Shown: piece by piece, positions 8,292 through 20,536 of the stretch
Layout of the letters: the number at the start of each line of letters is the position of its first letter
Numbering within the stretch: position 1 is the stretch's first letter
Source of the DNA: Caenimonas sp. SL110
GTDB lineage: Bacteria; Pseudomonadota; Gammaproteobacteria; Burkholderiales; Burkholderiaceae_C
Direction: 5' to 3'
NCBI RefSeq assembly: GCF_001044395.1
Contig: NZ_JANU01000042.1
Coordinates: 1 to 64,000, forward strand
DNA: 64,000 bases
Position numbers and translations under genes: made by a program
The notes under the pieces: model-generated
What the model was told of the DNA's origin: nothing
What the model saw: the letters and a program-made list of their open reading frames with translations, nothing else
Databases searched by the model: none

Positions 8292-9320
8292 ATGATCATC
8301 GACTGCCACGGCCACTACACGACCGCGCCCAAAGCGCTGGAGGACTGGCGCAACCGGCAAATCGCCGGCATCAAGGACCCGTCGGTCGCGCCGAAAGTGT
8401 CCGAGCTGAAAATCAGCGACGACGAACTGCGTGAGTCGATCCAGAGCAACCAGCTGCGCCTCATGAAAGAGCGCGGCAGCGACCTCACGCTGTTTTCGCC
8501 GCGCGCGAGTTTCATGGCGCACCACATCGGCGACTTCAATGTGTCGTCCACCTGGGCTGCGATCTGCAACGAGCTTTGCTATCGCGTGAGCCAGCTCTTT
8601 CCCGAACACTTCGTGCCGGTGGCGATGCTGCCGCAGTCGCCCGGCGTCGATCCGAAGACCTGCATTCCCGAACTGGAAAAGTGCGTGAAGGAATACGGCA
8701 ATGTCGGCATCAACCTGAACCCCGATCCGGCCGGCGGCCACTGGACATCGCCACCGCTGACCGACCGCCACTGGTACCCCATCTACGAAAAGATGGTGGA
8801 GTACGACCTGCCCGCCATGATCCACGTGAGCACGAGCTGCAACCCGGCTTTCCACACGACCGGCGCGCACTACCTCAACGCGGACACGACCGCGTTCATG
8901 CAGTGCATACAGGGCGACCTGTTCAAGGACTTCCCGACCCTGCGCTTTTTGATTCCGCATGGCGGCGGCGCAGTGCCTTATCACTGGGGGCGCTTCCGTG
9001 GTCTCGCGCAAGAGATGAAGAAACCTCTGCTGTCCGAACACCTGCTCAACAACATCTTCTTTGACACCTGCGTGTATCACCAGCCCGGCATCGACCTGCT
9101 CAACACGGTGATCCCGGTCAAGAACGTGTTGTTCGCCTCCGAGATGATTGGCGCGGTGCGCGGCATCGACCCGGAGACCGGCAACTACTACGACGACACC
9201 AAGCGCTACATCGAGGCTTCGACGATTCTGAGCGCGCAAGAAAAGCAGCAGATCTATGAAGCGAACGCGCGGCGAGTGTTCTCGCGCCTGGATACACAAC
9301 TCAAGGCCCGGGGCCTTTAA
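8292..9320 (+). CDS. ligJ: 4-Oxalomesaconate hydratase (amidohydrolase superfamily)
   Basis: The 342-residue enzyme adds water to 4-oxalomesaconate to give 4-carboxy-4-hydroxy-2-oxoadipate in the protocatechuate 4,5-cleavage pathway (PmdE in Comamonas). The amidohydrolase metal motif appears at the very start (MIIDCHGHY, His6 and His8), with a later [13 protein letters not shown] segment typical of the LigJ/ACMSD group. The start is the ATG at 8292, which has GAGGAG 11 bases upstream; a longer in-frame extension back to 8100 overlaps the previous gene and is rejected. The ligK gene follows after 11 bases. Confidence 0.88.
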   Translation: MIIDCHGHYTTAPKALEDWRNRQIAGIKDPSVAPKVSELKISDDELRESIQSNQLRLMKERGSDLTLFSPRASFMAHHIGDFNVSSTWAAICNELCYRVSQLFPEHFVPVAMLPQSPGVDPKTCIPELEKCVKEYGNVGINLNPDPAGGHWTSPPLTDRHWYPIYEKMVEYDLPAMIHVSTSCNPAFHTTGAHYLNADTTAFMQCIQGDLFKDFPTLRFLIPHGGGAVPYHWGRFRGLAQEMKKPLLSEHLLNNIFFDTCVYHQPGIDLLNTVIPVKNVLFASEMIGAVRGIDPETGNYYDDTKRYIEASTILSAQEKQQIYEANARRVFSRLDTQLKARGL

Positions 9321-9331
9321 GGAGACGCGAC

Positions 9332-10015
9332 ATGTACGAACTCGGCGTGGTTTACAGAAACATCCAGCGTGCGGACCGCGAAGCGGCCGATGCACTGGCG
9401 AAACTCGGCTCGGCAACCGTCCACGAAGCGATGGGGCGCGTGGGCCTGATGAAGCCGTACATGCGGCCTATCTATGCCGGCGCGCAAGTGTCGGGAACGG
9501 CCGTCACGGTGCTGCTGCAACCGGGCGACAACTGGATGCTGCATGTGGCAGCCGAACAGATCCAGCCGGGTGACATCGTGGTTGCTGCCTGCACCACCGA
9601 CAACACCGATGGCTTCTTTGGTGACCTGCTGGCCACCAGCTTCCAGGCGCGCGGTGCTCGCGCATTGGTCATCGAAGCAGGTTGCCGTGACGTGAAGACG
9701 CTGACCGAGATGAACTTTCCGGTGTGGACCAAGGCGATCAGCTCCAAGGGCACGGTGAAGGCCACGCTAGGCTCGGTAAACATTCCGCTCGTGTGCGCGG
9801 GTGCGCTGGTGCATCCCGGGGATGTGATCGTTGCGGATGATGACGGCGTGGTGGTGGTGCCGGCGAAGCTCGCGCGCAAGACGCTGGACGCCGCGAATGC
9901 GCGCGAAGCCAATGAAGGCGAGAAGCGGGCGAAGCTGGCGTCGGGTGTGCTGGGGCTGGACATGTACAGCATGCGCGGGCCGCTGGAGAAGGCGGGATTG
10001 AAATACATCGACTGA
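9332..10015 (+). CDS. ligK: 4-Carboxy-4-hydroxy-2-oxoadipate aldolase (RraA-like)
   Basis: The 227-residue class II pyruvate aldolase cleaves 4-carboxy-4-hydroxy-2-oxoadipate to pyruvate and oxaloacetate, the last step of the 4,5-cleavage route (PmdF in Comamonas); the family often also decarboxylates oxaloacetate. The RraA-like fold shows the metal and substrate residues in [10 protein letters not shown] (about 94-103) and EAGCRD (Arg119-Asp120). AAGGAG lies just before the ATG. The next pathway gene, ligI, starts only after a 161-base gap that holds a large palindromic element. Confidence 0.9.
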   Translation: MYELGVVYRNIQRADREAADALAKLGSATVHEAMGRVGLMKPYMRPIYAGAQVSGTAVTVLLQPGDNWMLHVAAEQIQPGDIVVAACTTDNTDGFFGDLLATSFQARGARALVIEAGCRDVKTLTEMNFPVWTKAISSKGTVKATLGSVNIPLVCAGALVHPGDVIVADDDGVVVVPAKLARKTLDAANAREANEGEKRAKLASGVLGLDMYSMRGPLEKAGLKYID

Positions 10016-10023
10016 GAGACTGT

Positions 10024-10110
10024 TGTCATTGCGGACTTGATCCGCAATCCACCGCGAAGCGGCGACTGCGCCTGATCAAGCATGGATTGCGGATCAAGTC
10101 CGCAATGACA
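10024..10110. repeat. 87-bp palindromic element with perfect 27-bp arms inside the lig operon
   Basis: Bases 10024-10050 (beginning TGTCATTGCGGACTTGATCC) are the exact reverse complement of 10084-10110 (ending AAGTCCGCAATGACA). The 33-base loop contains CCGCGAAGCGG, itself a small palindrome, and each arm contains an internal dyad (GCGGA-cttga-TCCGC). Similar CATTGCGGxCTTGAxCCGCAATCC repeats are, to my recollection, scattered in many proteobacterial genomes, so this is probably an interspersed palindromic element rather than an operon-specific regulator. It would form a strong hairpin between the ligK and ligI coding parts of the message. Confidence 0.9.
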
Positions 10111-10176
10111 GCCAAGGCAAGTCCGCGCTGACAGCCGCAAGTTCCACATGACAGCCCATACAGATCCACAAAACAA

Positions 10177-13360
<3,184 letters not shown>

Positions 13361-13399
13361 TCTCCGCAGTCATCCCCGCAACAACGCAGCATCAATCCC

Positions 13400-14416
13400 A
13401 TGCAAACACGCAAGCTCGGCCCCTTCGAAGTCACGGCCATCGGCCTGGGCTGCATGAACCTCAGTCACGCGTACGGCACAGCGCCGCCGCCGGAGCAAGG
13501 CGAGCGTGTGTTGCTGGCCGCGCTCGATGCGGGCGTGACCTTGTTCGACACGGCAGCGCTCTATGGATTCGGCGCGAACGAAACGCTGGTGGGCCGGGTG
13601 ATGAAACCGCATCGCCGCAAATTCACGCTTGCGAGCAAAGGCGGCATGGCCGGTGTGACGGGCGATGACGGCGTGGTTCGCCGCGTGATCGACGGCAGGC
13701 CGCAGACGATCCGCACCAATTGCGAAGACAGCCTGCGCCGCCTGCAGACCGATGTGATCGACCTGTACTACCTGCACCGCTGGGACAAGCAGGTGCCGAT
13801 CGAGGACAGCGTCGGTGCGATGAGCGACCTGGTGCGCGCGGGCAAGGTGCAGGCGATCGGCTTGTCTGAAGTTTCGGCCGCGACCTTGCGCAAGGCGCAT
13901 GCGGTGCATCCGATCGCTGCCGTGCAAACCGAGTATTCACTGTGGACGCGCAACCCCGAAATCGCCGTGCTCGATGCGTGCCGTGAACTGGGGGCTGCGT
14001 TCGTGGCGTTCAGCCCCGTGGCACGCGGCTTCCTGGCCGATGCGCTGCACGACGTGGCGACGCTGGAAGCCAGGGACATTCGCAAGGGCATGCCTCGATT
14101 TGCGCCTGAGACCTATGCTGCGAATCTCAAGCTGCTACCTGCGTTCAAGGCGCTGGCACAAGAGGCTTCCTGCACACCGGCACAGCTCGCGATTGCCTGG
14201 CTGCTGCACAAGGCGCCGCACATCATCCCGATTCCAGGGACGACGAGCGTGGCGCATTTGCACGAAGACCTGGGAGCCGCGCAAATAAAAATCGACGCGA
14301 GCCTGATGGCGCGCGTCGATTCGCTGATCAATGAAAAGACCGTCACCGGCCCGCGCTACAACGCGCAGTCGGCCGGGGAGGTGGATACCGAGGAGTTTGC
14401 GAACTCCCGCGGTTGA
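13400..14416 (+). CDS. Aldo/keto reductase
   Basis: The 338-residue TIM-barrel oxidoreductase has the full catalytic tetrad of the family: Asp50 and Tyr55 (FDTAALYGFG), Lys80 (LASKGG) and His126 (YYLHRWD). The substrate cannot be told from the sequence. It is the last gene of the protocatechuate operon, so it may handle a semialdehyde or side product, but general aldehyde reduction is equally possible. Its TGA (14414-14416) directly abuts the stop of the convergent Calx-beta gene on the other strand, leaving no room for a terminator between them. Confidence 0.87.
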   Translation: MQTRKLGPFEVTAIGLGCMNLSHAYGTAPPPEQGERVLLAALDAGVTLFDTAALYGFGANETLVGRVMKPHRRKFTLASKGGMAGVTGDDGVVRRVIDGRPQTIRTNCEDSLRRLQTDVIDLYYLHRWDKQVPIEDSVGAMSDLVRAGKVQAIGLSEVSAATLRKAHAVHPIAAVQTEYSLWTRNPEIAVLDACRELGAAFVAFSPVARGFLADALHDVATLEARDIRKGMPRFAPETYAANLKLLPAFKALAQEASCTPAQLAIAWLLHKAPHIIPIPGTTSVAHLHEDLGAAQIKIDASLMARVDSLINEKTVTGPRYNAQSAGEVDTEEFANSRG

Positions 14417-16210
14417 TCAGCCGATCGGCAGGTAGTCGAAGATGTCGAGGTCTTGCCCGGCACCGACGATATTCACCATTTCGACGATGACGGGCACCAT
14501 GATGTACTGCGCCAGCATGGCGTCGCTCACCAGCGGCGGCGCAGGATCAGCCATCACGTCAAGGATCAGGTCCACATACAGCTCGTACGTTCCTGCATCA
14601 CCCGATTCAAGCCCCACCTGATTGGCCAGGACGAAGTTGGAAAGTTGCACCGCTTCACCCTGGTCGATAGACGTGAAGATGTGCAGATAGGTACCGTAGA
14701 ACAGCGATTCAACCGTAGCAACCGTTGCCGGCAAAGTGCCCAGATGCGAGAAGCCGAGTTCATCGGGGGTCCAGACGCCATCGCCGCCGCCATCCACGCT
14801 GTCCGGCGTGAACGTTGCCAGATAGGCGGCCTCCCCGGTCACCTTGATAACCTCGGCCTTGAGCGATGCGTTGGACAGCACACCGGTGCGATTGTTCAGC
14901 TGCAACAGCTGAACCAGTTCCATCATGTTGTCCGAGAAGATGCCGTCGTCTGCGGGCGGCGGGGTGTCGTCGTTATCCAGCACCGTACCCGTTGCAGACA
15001 GTGTTCCCAGGTTGAAGGTGAAGGTTTCGGCAGTGTCTTCATCGGTGCTGTCATCCACAGTCGCCACGCGAACATGGAACGACTGAACGCCAGCCGGCAC
15101 AACCACATTCCCGCCCTGGATGGTGACGCCGTTGGTAGCAGTCAAAGCGCCCAGGTCGCCCTGAGCAGCGGTTCCCATTGCGAGACTGAACGGCAGGCTG
15201 GTGGGAATGGTCCCTGCGGCACTGAGGAACACCGGAAACTCCAGCAATGCACCTTCCGTCGCGCTGGCGGCACCCAGCGTCTGTACCGTCGGAGGAACGA
15301 CAACCGGTTCATCATCGTCCAGAACCGTGCCGGTTGCCGACATCGTTCCCAGGTTGAGGGTGAACGTCTCGGAAGGCGCTTCATCGGCGGTGTCATTGAC
15401 GGTCGCCACGCGAACATGGAACGACTGCACGCCTGCCGGCACCACCACGTTGGCACCCTGGATCGTCACGCCGTTGGTCGCGGTCACAGCGCCCAGGTCG
15501 GCTTCAGCAGCCGTCCCCATCACCAGGGTGAATGGCAGACTGGTAGGCGTGTCCGACGTCTTGCTCAGGAACACCGGAAACTCCACAAGCCCGCCTTCGG
15601 TCGCGCTCGCATTGCCCAGCTCCTGCACGACAGGCGGCAGGACAACCGGCTCGTCGTTGTCGGTGATGATGCCGCTGGCAAAGACACCGCCGATGTACAT
15701 GCTGTAGCCCTCGTTGGGCTCATCGGACGAGTCGTTGGCAGAGTTGAGCGTGAAGGTGAACGAGTTCACGCCGGCAGGAACCAGGATGCTCGTGAAGCTC
15801 GCGAGCTGAACGCCGTTGGACAGCGAGAAACCGGAGAAATCCGAAATCGCAGCCGAGCCCAGCATGATGTTGAGCGAATACTCGGTTTGCTCGGTGGTCG
15901 CGCCAGACAGCGTGACGGTGTGCTGCAGGGCGGTGCCTTCCATGACGTTGGCGTCGCTGACCGACACCACGATGGGAGCAGGGTCGAGCACAGTGCTGTC
16001 AACGCCATAAAGGCCGAAGAACGCGCGTACCTGCAGTGGCGTGTAAGGCGCACCCGGATAGCCGGCGATCTCGCCGATCATCTCGTTGGTGATCCCGCCC
16101 ATCGCAAAGACGGAGACGATGAATGCAGGGTCGGTCTGGGCGAGCAGCCAGGCGTTGGCCTGCTCCATGGTGATTCCGAATTCAGCTAGCTTTTGTGCGG
16201 CAGAGGCCAT
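14417..16210 (-). CDS. Calx-beta repeat protein with unknown N-terminal module and EF-hand-like C-terminal region
   Basis: I do not recognise this 597-residue protein as a named family. Residues 1-76 form a helical module shared with the 16244-16873 product. Three Calx-beta-like repeats follow at about 79-187, 194-301 and 308-414; the last two are near copies. A Pro/Asp linker (about 415-424) leads to a C-terminal domain of about 170 residues with an EF-hand-like loop at 473-484 (DGGGDGVWTPDE). There is no N-terminal signal peptide, so a C-terminal type I secretion signal is plausible (it ends in DIFDYLPIG), and the type I exporter at 1791-5356 is a possible partner. GGAG lies upstream of the ATG. 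Likely a secreted or surface calcium-binding protein. Confidence 0.75.
   Translation of the reverse strand: MASAAQKLAEFGITMEQANAWLLAQTDPAFIVSVFAMGGITNEMIGEIAGYPGAPYTPLQVRAFFGLYGVDSTVLDPAPIVVSVSDANVMEGTALQHTVTLSGATTEQTEYSLNIMLGSAAISDFSGFSLSNGVQLASFTSILVPAGVNSFTFTLNSANDSSDEPNEGYSMYIGGVFASGIITDNDEPVVLPPVVQELGNASATEGGLVEFPVFLSKTSDTPTSLPFTLVMGTAAEADLGAVTATNGVTIQGANVVVPAGVQSFHVRVATVNDTADEAPSETFTLNLGTMSATGTVLDDDEPVVVPPTVQTLGAASATEGALLEFPVFLSAAGTIPTSLPFSLAMGTAAQGDLGALTATNGVTIQGGNVVVPAGVQSFHVRVATVDDSTDEDTAETFTFNLGTLSATGTVLDNDDTPPPADDGIFSDNMMELVQLLQLNNRTGVLSNASLKAEVIKVTGEAAYLATFTPDSVDGGGDGVWTPDELGFSHLGTLPATVATVESLFYGTYLHIFTSIDQGEAVQLSNFVLANQVGLESGDAGTYELYVDLILDVMADPAPPLVSDAMLAQYIMVPVIVEMVNIVGAGQDLDIFDYLPIG
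14969..15631 (-). repeat. Tandem 342-bp duplication inside the 597-residue Calx-beta gene
   Basis: Repeats 2 and 3 of the gene (about 15311-15631 and 14969-15289) match at a constant offset of 342 bases, i.e. 114 codons. Long runs are identical, for example CGCGAACATGGAACGACTG at about 15067 and 15409. Similarity at the DNA level is well above that to repeat 1, which points to a fairly recent internal duplication and to possible length variation by recombination. Confidence 0.8.
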
Positions 16211-16243
16211 TTCGTTTCTCCGGTGTTGAAGGGTGACTGAGGG

Positions 16244-16873
16244 TTAGTTGAGCAAGGACCAGAAGTGGTCGTCCTGGGAATCTGCGGACGGACGGGCCGC
16301 CAGAGCGTCGTTGTCGATGATGGTCGAAATGCCGACGTAGCCGCCCACCGAGACATTCAAAGTCTCATCCGGCTCGTCTATCGCGTCGTTGACCGTGATC
16401 AAACTGATCGTGAATGTGGACACGCCCACTGGCACATCGATGGCGCCGTCGCCAAGGCTGACGCCATTGCTGAACATCACGTCGATCCAGTCCGCATCCC
16501 CTGCCGTTACAGCGTCGATCGAAAACGGGATCGACACTGAATCGCTGGCGCCGTCAGGCGAGACAACCGGGCCCGACAAGGTCACGGTGTGAACGATGTT
16601 GAATCCCTCAGTGGCCGACGCACTGGTGACTGATTGCACGAGGGAATCGAGGATGCTGCTGTCAACACCATGAAGCGCAAAAAACGCCTGCACCTGGGCA
16701 CCTCCATAGGGCGTTTGCGGATACGCGGCGATCTCGCCAATCATCGCGTTGGTGAAGCCCCCGAGCTGGAATATCGAGACCACATAAGCCGGATCAGTCT
16801 GCGCCCACAGCCACTCGCGCGCGTCGGCAATCTGGATGCCGAAATCAAGAAGCCTCTGGGCTGCGGTAGCCAT
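16244..16873 (-). CDS. Short Calx-beta protein, paralogue of the adjacent 597-residue protein
   Basis: The 209-residue protein begins with the same module as its neighbour: residues 1-76 align without a gap, with 47 identical positions by hand count (LWAQTDPAYVVS, GGFTNAMIGEIA, QVQAFFALHGVDS). One Calx-beta-like repeat follows (about 80-190, ending GISTIIDND), then a short tail ending DDHFWSLLN. No signal peptide is visible. AAGGA lies about ten bases before the ATG. It is 33 bases upstream of the larger paralogue on the same strand, so the two form an operon. Function unknown; secretion by a type I system is an inference. Confidence 0.75.
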   Translation of the reverse strand: MATAAQRLLDFGIQIADAREWLWAQTDPAYVVSIFQLGGFTNAMIGEIAAYPQTPYGGAQVQAFFALHGVDSSILDSLVQSVTSASATEGFNIVHTVTLSGPVVSPDGASDSVSIPFSIDAVTAGDADWIDVMFSNGVSLGDGAIDVPVGVSTFTISLITVNDAIDEPDETLNVSVGGYVGISTIIDNDALAARPSADSQDDHFWSLLN

Positions 16874-16930
16874 GAGCGAAGTCCTTCAAGGGGGTTTGCG
16901 GGTTGAAACTGCAACTGCCACGCGCAGCAT

Positions 16931-16949
16931 TTCGTTACAGTCTAACGAA
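16931..16949. promoter_or_regulatory. Perfect dyad upstream of the Calx-beta pair
   Basis: TTCGTTA at 16931-16937 and TAACGAA at 16943-16949 are exact reverse complements with a 5-base spacer. The dyad lies 58-76 bases upstream of the ATG of the short Calx-beta gene, where a promoter is expected. It is a candidate operator. The remainder of the 139-base gap to dadA shows nothing else I can name. Confidence 0.4.
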
Positions 16950-17012
16950 GGAAAGCGAAATTGGAATCCCCTTTATGCGGGGGTCAACTATCTGGCCCAC
17001 GTCGCAACAATT

Positions 17013-18284
17013 TCACGCAGGCCTGTATCTTTCGGCCGACAAACCCTCGGTGTCGATTTCGGGTTTTCCCCCAGGCATTCCCTCATCCATCCAGTCCGCG
17101 AGCAGCTTGCCGCTGCCGGCAGCCATGGTCCATCCAAGCGTTCCGTGACCCGTGGATAGCCAGAGCCTGTCCAGGTGCGTCGGGCCGATCACCGGTGTGC
17201 CATCGGGCGTCATGGGACGCAGCCCGCACCAGAAACTGGCTTTACCCACATCGCCTGCACGAGGAAACAGGTCGGTGACGACATGGTTCAGCGTATCGCG
17301 GCGCGGCTCGCGCAGGTTGAGGCTGTAGCCGGCCAGCTCAGCAGTACCGCCCACCCGGATGCGGTCGCCCAGGCGCGTGACAGCGACTTTATGCGTCTCG
17401 TCCATGATGGTGGACTCGGGTGCACAGGCCGCGTCGTCGACCGGCAAGGTGATGGAGTAGCCCTTGACGGGATAGACCGGAATATCCACGCCCACCGGAC
17501 GCAGCAGCAGCGGCGAATAGCTGCCAAGCGCCACAACGTACCGATCGGCCTGCAACAAACCGGTGTCGGTTTCAACGCCGGTGATTGCCGAGCCCTCCTT
17601 GCGAAGCGAGCTGATCGTCACGCCCCACTTGAATTGAACCCCGAGGGCCTCGGCCATCTTCGCGAGCTTCTGGGTGAAGATGAAGCAGTCGCCCGTTTCA
17701 TCGCCCGGCAGCCGCAGTGCGCCGACGAACTTCTCCTTGACCAGTGCGAGCGCCGGCTCGTATTGCAGGTAACCGCCCTGGTCCAGCAGTTGCCACGGCA
17801 CGCCGTACTGCTGCAGGATTTCGATGTCCTTGGCGGTGCCGTCAAGCTGCTTTTGGGTGCGAAACAGTTGCAGCGTGCCCTGGCTGCGCTCGTCATACGC
17901 AATGCCGGTCTCAGCGCGCAGGTTGCGCAGGCAGTCGCGGCTGTATTCGGCGAGCCGGACCATGCGCGCCTTGTTGACCTTGTATCGCGCCTCGGTGCAG
18001 TTGCGCAGCATCGCCAGGCCCCAACGCCACATCGCCCAATCGAGCATTGGCCAGATCACCAGCGGGCTGTGATGCATCAGCATCCACTTGATGGCCTTGG
18101 CCGGCACACCCGGCCCGGCCCACGGCGCCGAATAGCCCGGCGACACCTCGCCCGCGTTGGCGAAGCTGGTTTCGAGCGCGGGGCCGGATTGACGGTCAAT
18201 CACCGTCACCTCGTGGCCGGCACGTGCGAGGTAATACGCGGCTGTCGTGCCGATGACGCCGCTGCCCAGAACCAGAATCTTCAT
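17013..18284 (-). CDS. dadA: D-amino acid dehydrogenase (DadA-like FAD oxidoreductase)
   Basis: The 423-residue flavoprotein matches the DadA family: an FAD-binding Rossmann motif right at the start ([15 protein letters not shown]), the [16 protein letters not shown] segment, and a C-terminal [14 protein letters not shown] with [10 protein letters not shown]. It oxidatively deaminates D-amino acids to 2-oxo acids, passing electrons to the respiratory chain from the inner membrane face. The start is taken at 18284 (MKILVLGSG), not the longer reading at 18344, because family members begin there; length agrees with the usual 415-435. It stands alone, with no alr/dadX racemase nearby. Confidence 0.88.
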   Translation of the reverse strand: MKILVLGSGVIGTTAAYYLARAGHEVTVIDRQSGPALETSFANAGEVSPGYSAPWAGPGVPAKAIKWMLMHHSPLVIWPMLDWAMWRWGLAMLRNCTEARYKVNKARMVRLAEYSRDCLRNLRAETGIAYDERSQGTLQLFRTQKQLDGTAKDIEILQQYGVPWQLLDQGGYLQYEPALALVKEKFVGALRLPGDETGDCFIFTQKLAKMAEALGVQFKWGVTISSLRKEGSAITGVETDTGLLQADRYVVALGSYSPLLLRPVGVDIPVYPVKGYSITLPVDDAACAPESTIMDETHKVAVTRLGDRIRVGGTAELAGYSLNLREPRRDTLNHVVTDLFPRAGDVGKASFWCGLRPMTPDGTPVIGPTHLDRLWLSTGHGTLGWTMAAGSGKLLADWMDEGMPGGKPEIDTEGLSAERYRPA

Positions 18285-18455
18285 TCGCGCGAGGCTACCA
18301 GCGAACCCGCACGACGAAAAGCCAGTGCGCACGTCGTAGGACAACGCGAAGCCGGCCGGGACGGGCTGCCGCCATAAGACGTAGGTACTTGACCCCGGTC
18401 ATTCAAAGAGGGGGTCGATGTGACCGAAAATCTGGTGGTACGACTGCCATAGCCC

Positions 18456-18980
18456 ATGTCCATCCTGAAATCACTTTTTGCCCGCAAGTCCGAGGCAACC
18501 AACAGCGCGTCCGATCTGGACGATTCGGGCCGGACGCGTCCGCAGAAGATGAATCTGGACGAGCGCATGGCCTACCGCCGCGAGATGCTTTTCGAGGCGA
18601 TCCGACACGGCATGGACAGCTTCGACATCGCGCCGCACTGCTACCGGTTTCGCGTCACGCCCATCGACAAGCGCGGGCACGCCTACGCGGTCATGATCAC
18701 CCTGGCTCGGGAGTTTCTGGATGACCCGCGTGCAGCAACCGCCAACCTGCAGCAAATCGGCAAGGCCATTGCCAAACTGGCTGGATCGGGCGGGCTGATC
18801 GAGGTCAGTGGCGTGTACTGGAACGTGCACGAACGGGCCGATGGATTCGGCGCGCGCCACGGTGGTTCGTCGCTGAGCGAGCCGGGCAGCACGCGCCCGC
18901 CGGTCGGCGTCCAGGAGCGCACGGTTGAAAAGCGCACTTACGCAACCGACATTGCGCCATTGCCGCGGGACGATCGGTAG
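18456..18980 (+). CDS. Hypothetical protein
   Basis: The 174-residue protein is not one I recognise. It begins MSILKSLFARKSEA, has a compact middle region at about 35-130 (DERMAYRREMLFEAIRHGMDS, then YRFRVTPIDKRGHAYAVMI) and a disordered basic C-terminus. No membrane segment or signal peptide is evident. The central region has balanced composition and codon use like its neighbours, so it is likely a genuine cytoplasmic protein. It runs towards hipA, with 12 bases between the stops. Confidence 0.6.
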   Translation: MSILKSLFARKSEATNSASDLDDSGRTRPQKMNLDERMAYRREMLFEAIRHGMDSFDIAPHCYRFRVTPIDKRGHAYAVMITLAREFLDDPRAATANLQQIGKAIAKLAGSGGLIEVSGVYWNVHERADGFGARHGGSSLSEPGSTRPPVGVQERTVEKRTYATDIAPLPRDDR

Positions 18981-18992
18981 GGTCGCTGCGTG

Positions 18993-20258
18993 CTACGGGT
19001 TCTGGAGGACTGAGCCAGAGACCCAGTCGCCCATCGCGTACACGCGCTGATCACGAAGTCCTTGCACGCCCTGCGACCAGGCCACCAGCATGCGCTTGCC
19101 AATGTCGTCAAAGCCAGCGTGATCGACCATCGCGCGGCGCACGAGCGGGGCGACATCTGCCACCGCATCACAGATGGCTTGCACCATCAGCAACTGCTCC
19201 CTGGGCTGGATGCCCAGGTGAGAGGTCATGAATGTCAGCAAGGTCTTGCCCGGCGTCCATGTCTTCTTGCCCATGAAGCCGATTGCAGGCGGGTTGTGTT
19301 GCAGGCCTTCGTACACATTGGTTGTGAGCATGTCGTAGACCGGCGACAGGTGCACATCGGCGCGGCTGGTGTAGAGCAATGCCAGATTCTTGGCGTGGCA
19401 GTCGGCATTGCGTAGCGCGTAGCCAAGCAACAGTGTCATTGCGAGTTGCCGCTGTGTCTCCAGGCGTCGCGCGCCCGGCACGTGATCACGAACGGCTTTG
19501 GCTATCCGCTCCCATGTCGTGTCGTATTTCGCAGCCGGCCGCAAACCCAGAAGGCTGCAAAAATCTTCCATGCCCCAATGGGCCTGGCCGTTATCGTCAA
19601 CGTCAAAACGATGGACTACCAGTGCCTGCCCATCATCCGAAACCTCGGTGCGTGCCGTGGGCAACACGCGGCTTGCGACCTTCATGCACAGGTGCTCGTT
19701 CAAGGCAATGAATGGAAGTCGCGCGCTGGAGCCTTTGATGATGTGGCGGCGCGTGATGATGCTGGCCTTTTTGTGGGTAGCCAATTGCATCACCGCTTCC
19801 GCCTGCGCATCCAGGAACTTGGGCACCACGCCCGAGACACCACTGGCGGCGTGCTCACGCACCAGAGCCGCAAAAGCGGCTTCGGAGTTGTCGCCTTTGA
19901 TGAGGGACGCGATTTCAAACAACTGGGGGGGCTCGTTCAACTCGGCGCCCGGGGCCGCCACTTGGACGCGGCCCACCATGTTGCGCCCGATCACCGAAAG
20001 CAAGGCGATCGGACTGGCGCCGACGTGCGGGCCGAACTGCTCCTGCAGTACCTGAAGCAGGTAGCCTTCCGGCAGGTTCATCTGCAACACCGGCGGCAGC
20101 TGGTCGTCCCACACATAGCTTTCGCTGCGCACGGGCATGGTGAGCGACACGAAGTCGTCAGCAGCGACGCGGGGGTGATAGGTGAGCACGCTCTTGAAGT
20201 CGCCCGATTGCTCCAGCGTTGCCACTTCGCGGCCCAGGACGTAGACAGCCAGTTGCAT
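18993..20258 (-). CDS. hipA: HipA-type serine/threonine kinase toxin
   Basis: The 421-residue protein has the HipA kinase features: an N-terminal subdomain (VYVLGREVATLEQ), the serine-bearing activation/P-loop region SGVSGVVPKFL (140-149), the catalytic loop NADCHAKN with Asp286, and the metal-binding Asp309 in LSPVYDML. HipA toxins phosphorylate targets such as glutamyl-tRNA synthetase and cause growth arrest and persistence. It is encoded after its antitoxin, with TGATG overlap at 20256-20260, the usual hipBA order. All key residues appear intact, so the toxin should be active. Confidence 0.9.
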   Translation of the reverse strand: MQLAVYVLGREVATLEQSGDFKSVLTYHPRVAADDFVSLTMPVRSESYVWDDQLPPVLQMNLPEGYLLQVLQEQFGPHVGASPIALLSVIGRNMVGRVQVAAPGAELNEPPQLFEIASLIKGDNSEAAFAALVREHAASGVSGVVPKFLDAQAEAVMQLATHKKASIITRRHIIKGSSARLPFIALNEHLCMKVASRVLPTARTEVSDDGQALVVHRFDVDDNGQAHWGMEDFCSLLGLRPAAKYDTTWERIAKAVRDHVPGARRLETQRQLAMTLLLGYALRNADCHAKNLALLYTSRADVHLSPVYDMLTTNVYEGLQHNPPAIGFMGKKTWTPGKTLLTFMTSHLGIQPREQLLMVQAICDAVADVAPLVRRAMVDHAGFDDIGKRMLVAWSQGVQGLRDQRVYAMGDWVSGSVLQNP

Positions 20259-20536
20259 CAGGACTTGTCCTGTGGTGCTGCACCCGATTGCGCGCGCTCG
20301 CGGCGCAGTTCATCGAGATTGCCGCTTTGCCCCTGCGCGACCACCTCAAGTTCAGAATCGAGCACCGCCAGCACGGCGAGCAATTTCCGCGAGCCGAATT
20401 CAGCCGCCCGTCCACGCTCGAATCGCGAGAGGGATTCCGCCGTGATGCCTGCGCGCGCGGCCACATCGCCTTGCTTCAAATGGAGCAATTTGCGGCGTGC
20501 GGCGACGGCTTCGCCAAGTTCCCGAATGGTTTGCAA
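20258..20536 (-). CDS. hipB: HipB-type helix-turn-helix antitoxin
   Basis: The 92-residue Xre-family protein has a helix-turn-helix at about 18-60 (LKQGDVAARAGITAESLSRF) and should bind HipA and repress the operon. The only possible start is TTG at 20536: an in-frame stop lies 15 bases upstream and no ATG exists before the helix-turn-helix. There is no Shine-Dalgarno, so it may be weakly translated or leaderless. The region upstream (20537-20595) is very A/T-rich and contains a 12-base inverted repeat that may be the operator. Confidence 0.85.
   Translation of the reverse strand: MQTIRELGEAVAARRKLLHLKQGDVAARAGITAESLSRFERGRAAEFGSRKLLAVLAVLDSELEVVAQGQSGNLDELRRERAQSGAAPQDKS

Noticed and set aside
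14969-15631. CRISPR-like repeats
   Set aside because: The repeated units are long coding repeats of Calx-beta domains, with no short repeat/spacer pattern and no cas genes.
14453-16189. 578-codon open frame on the plus strand opposite the Calx-beta gene
   Set aside because: It mirrors the repeats of the minus-strand gene and is a by-product of codon bias.
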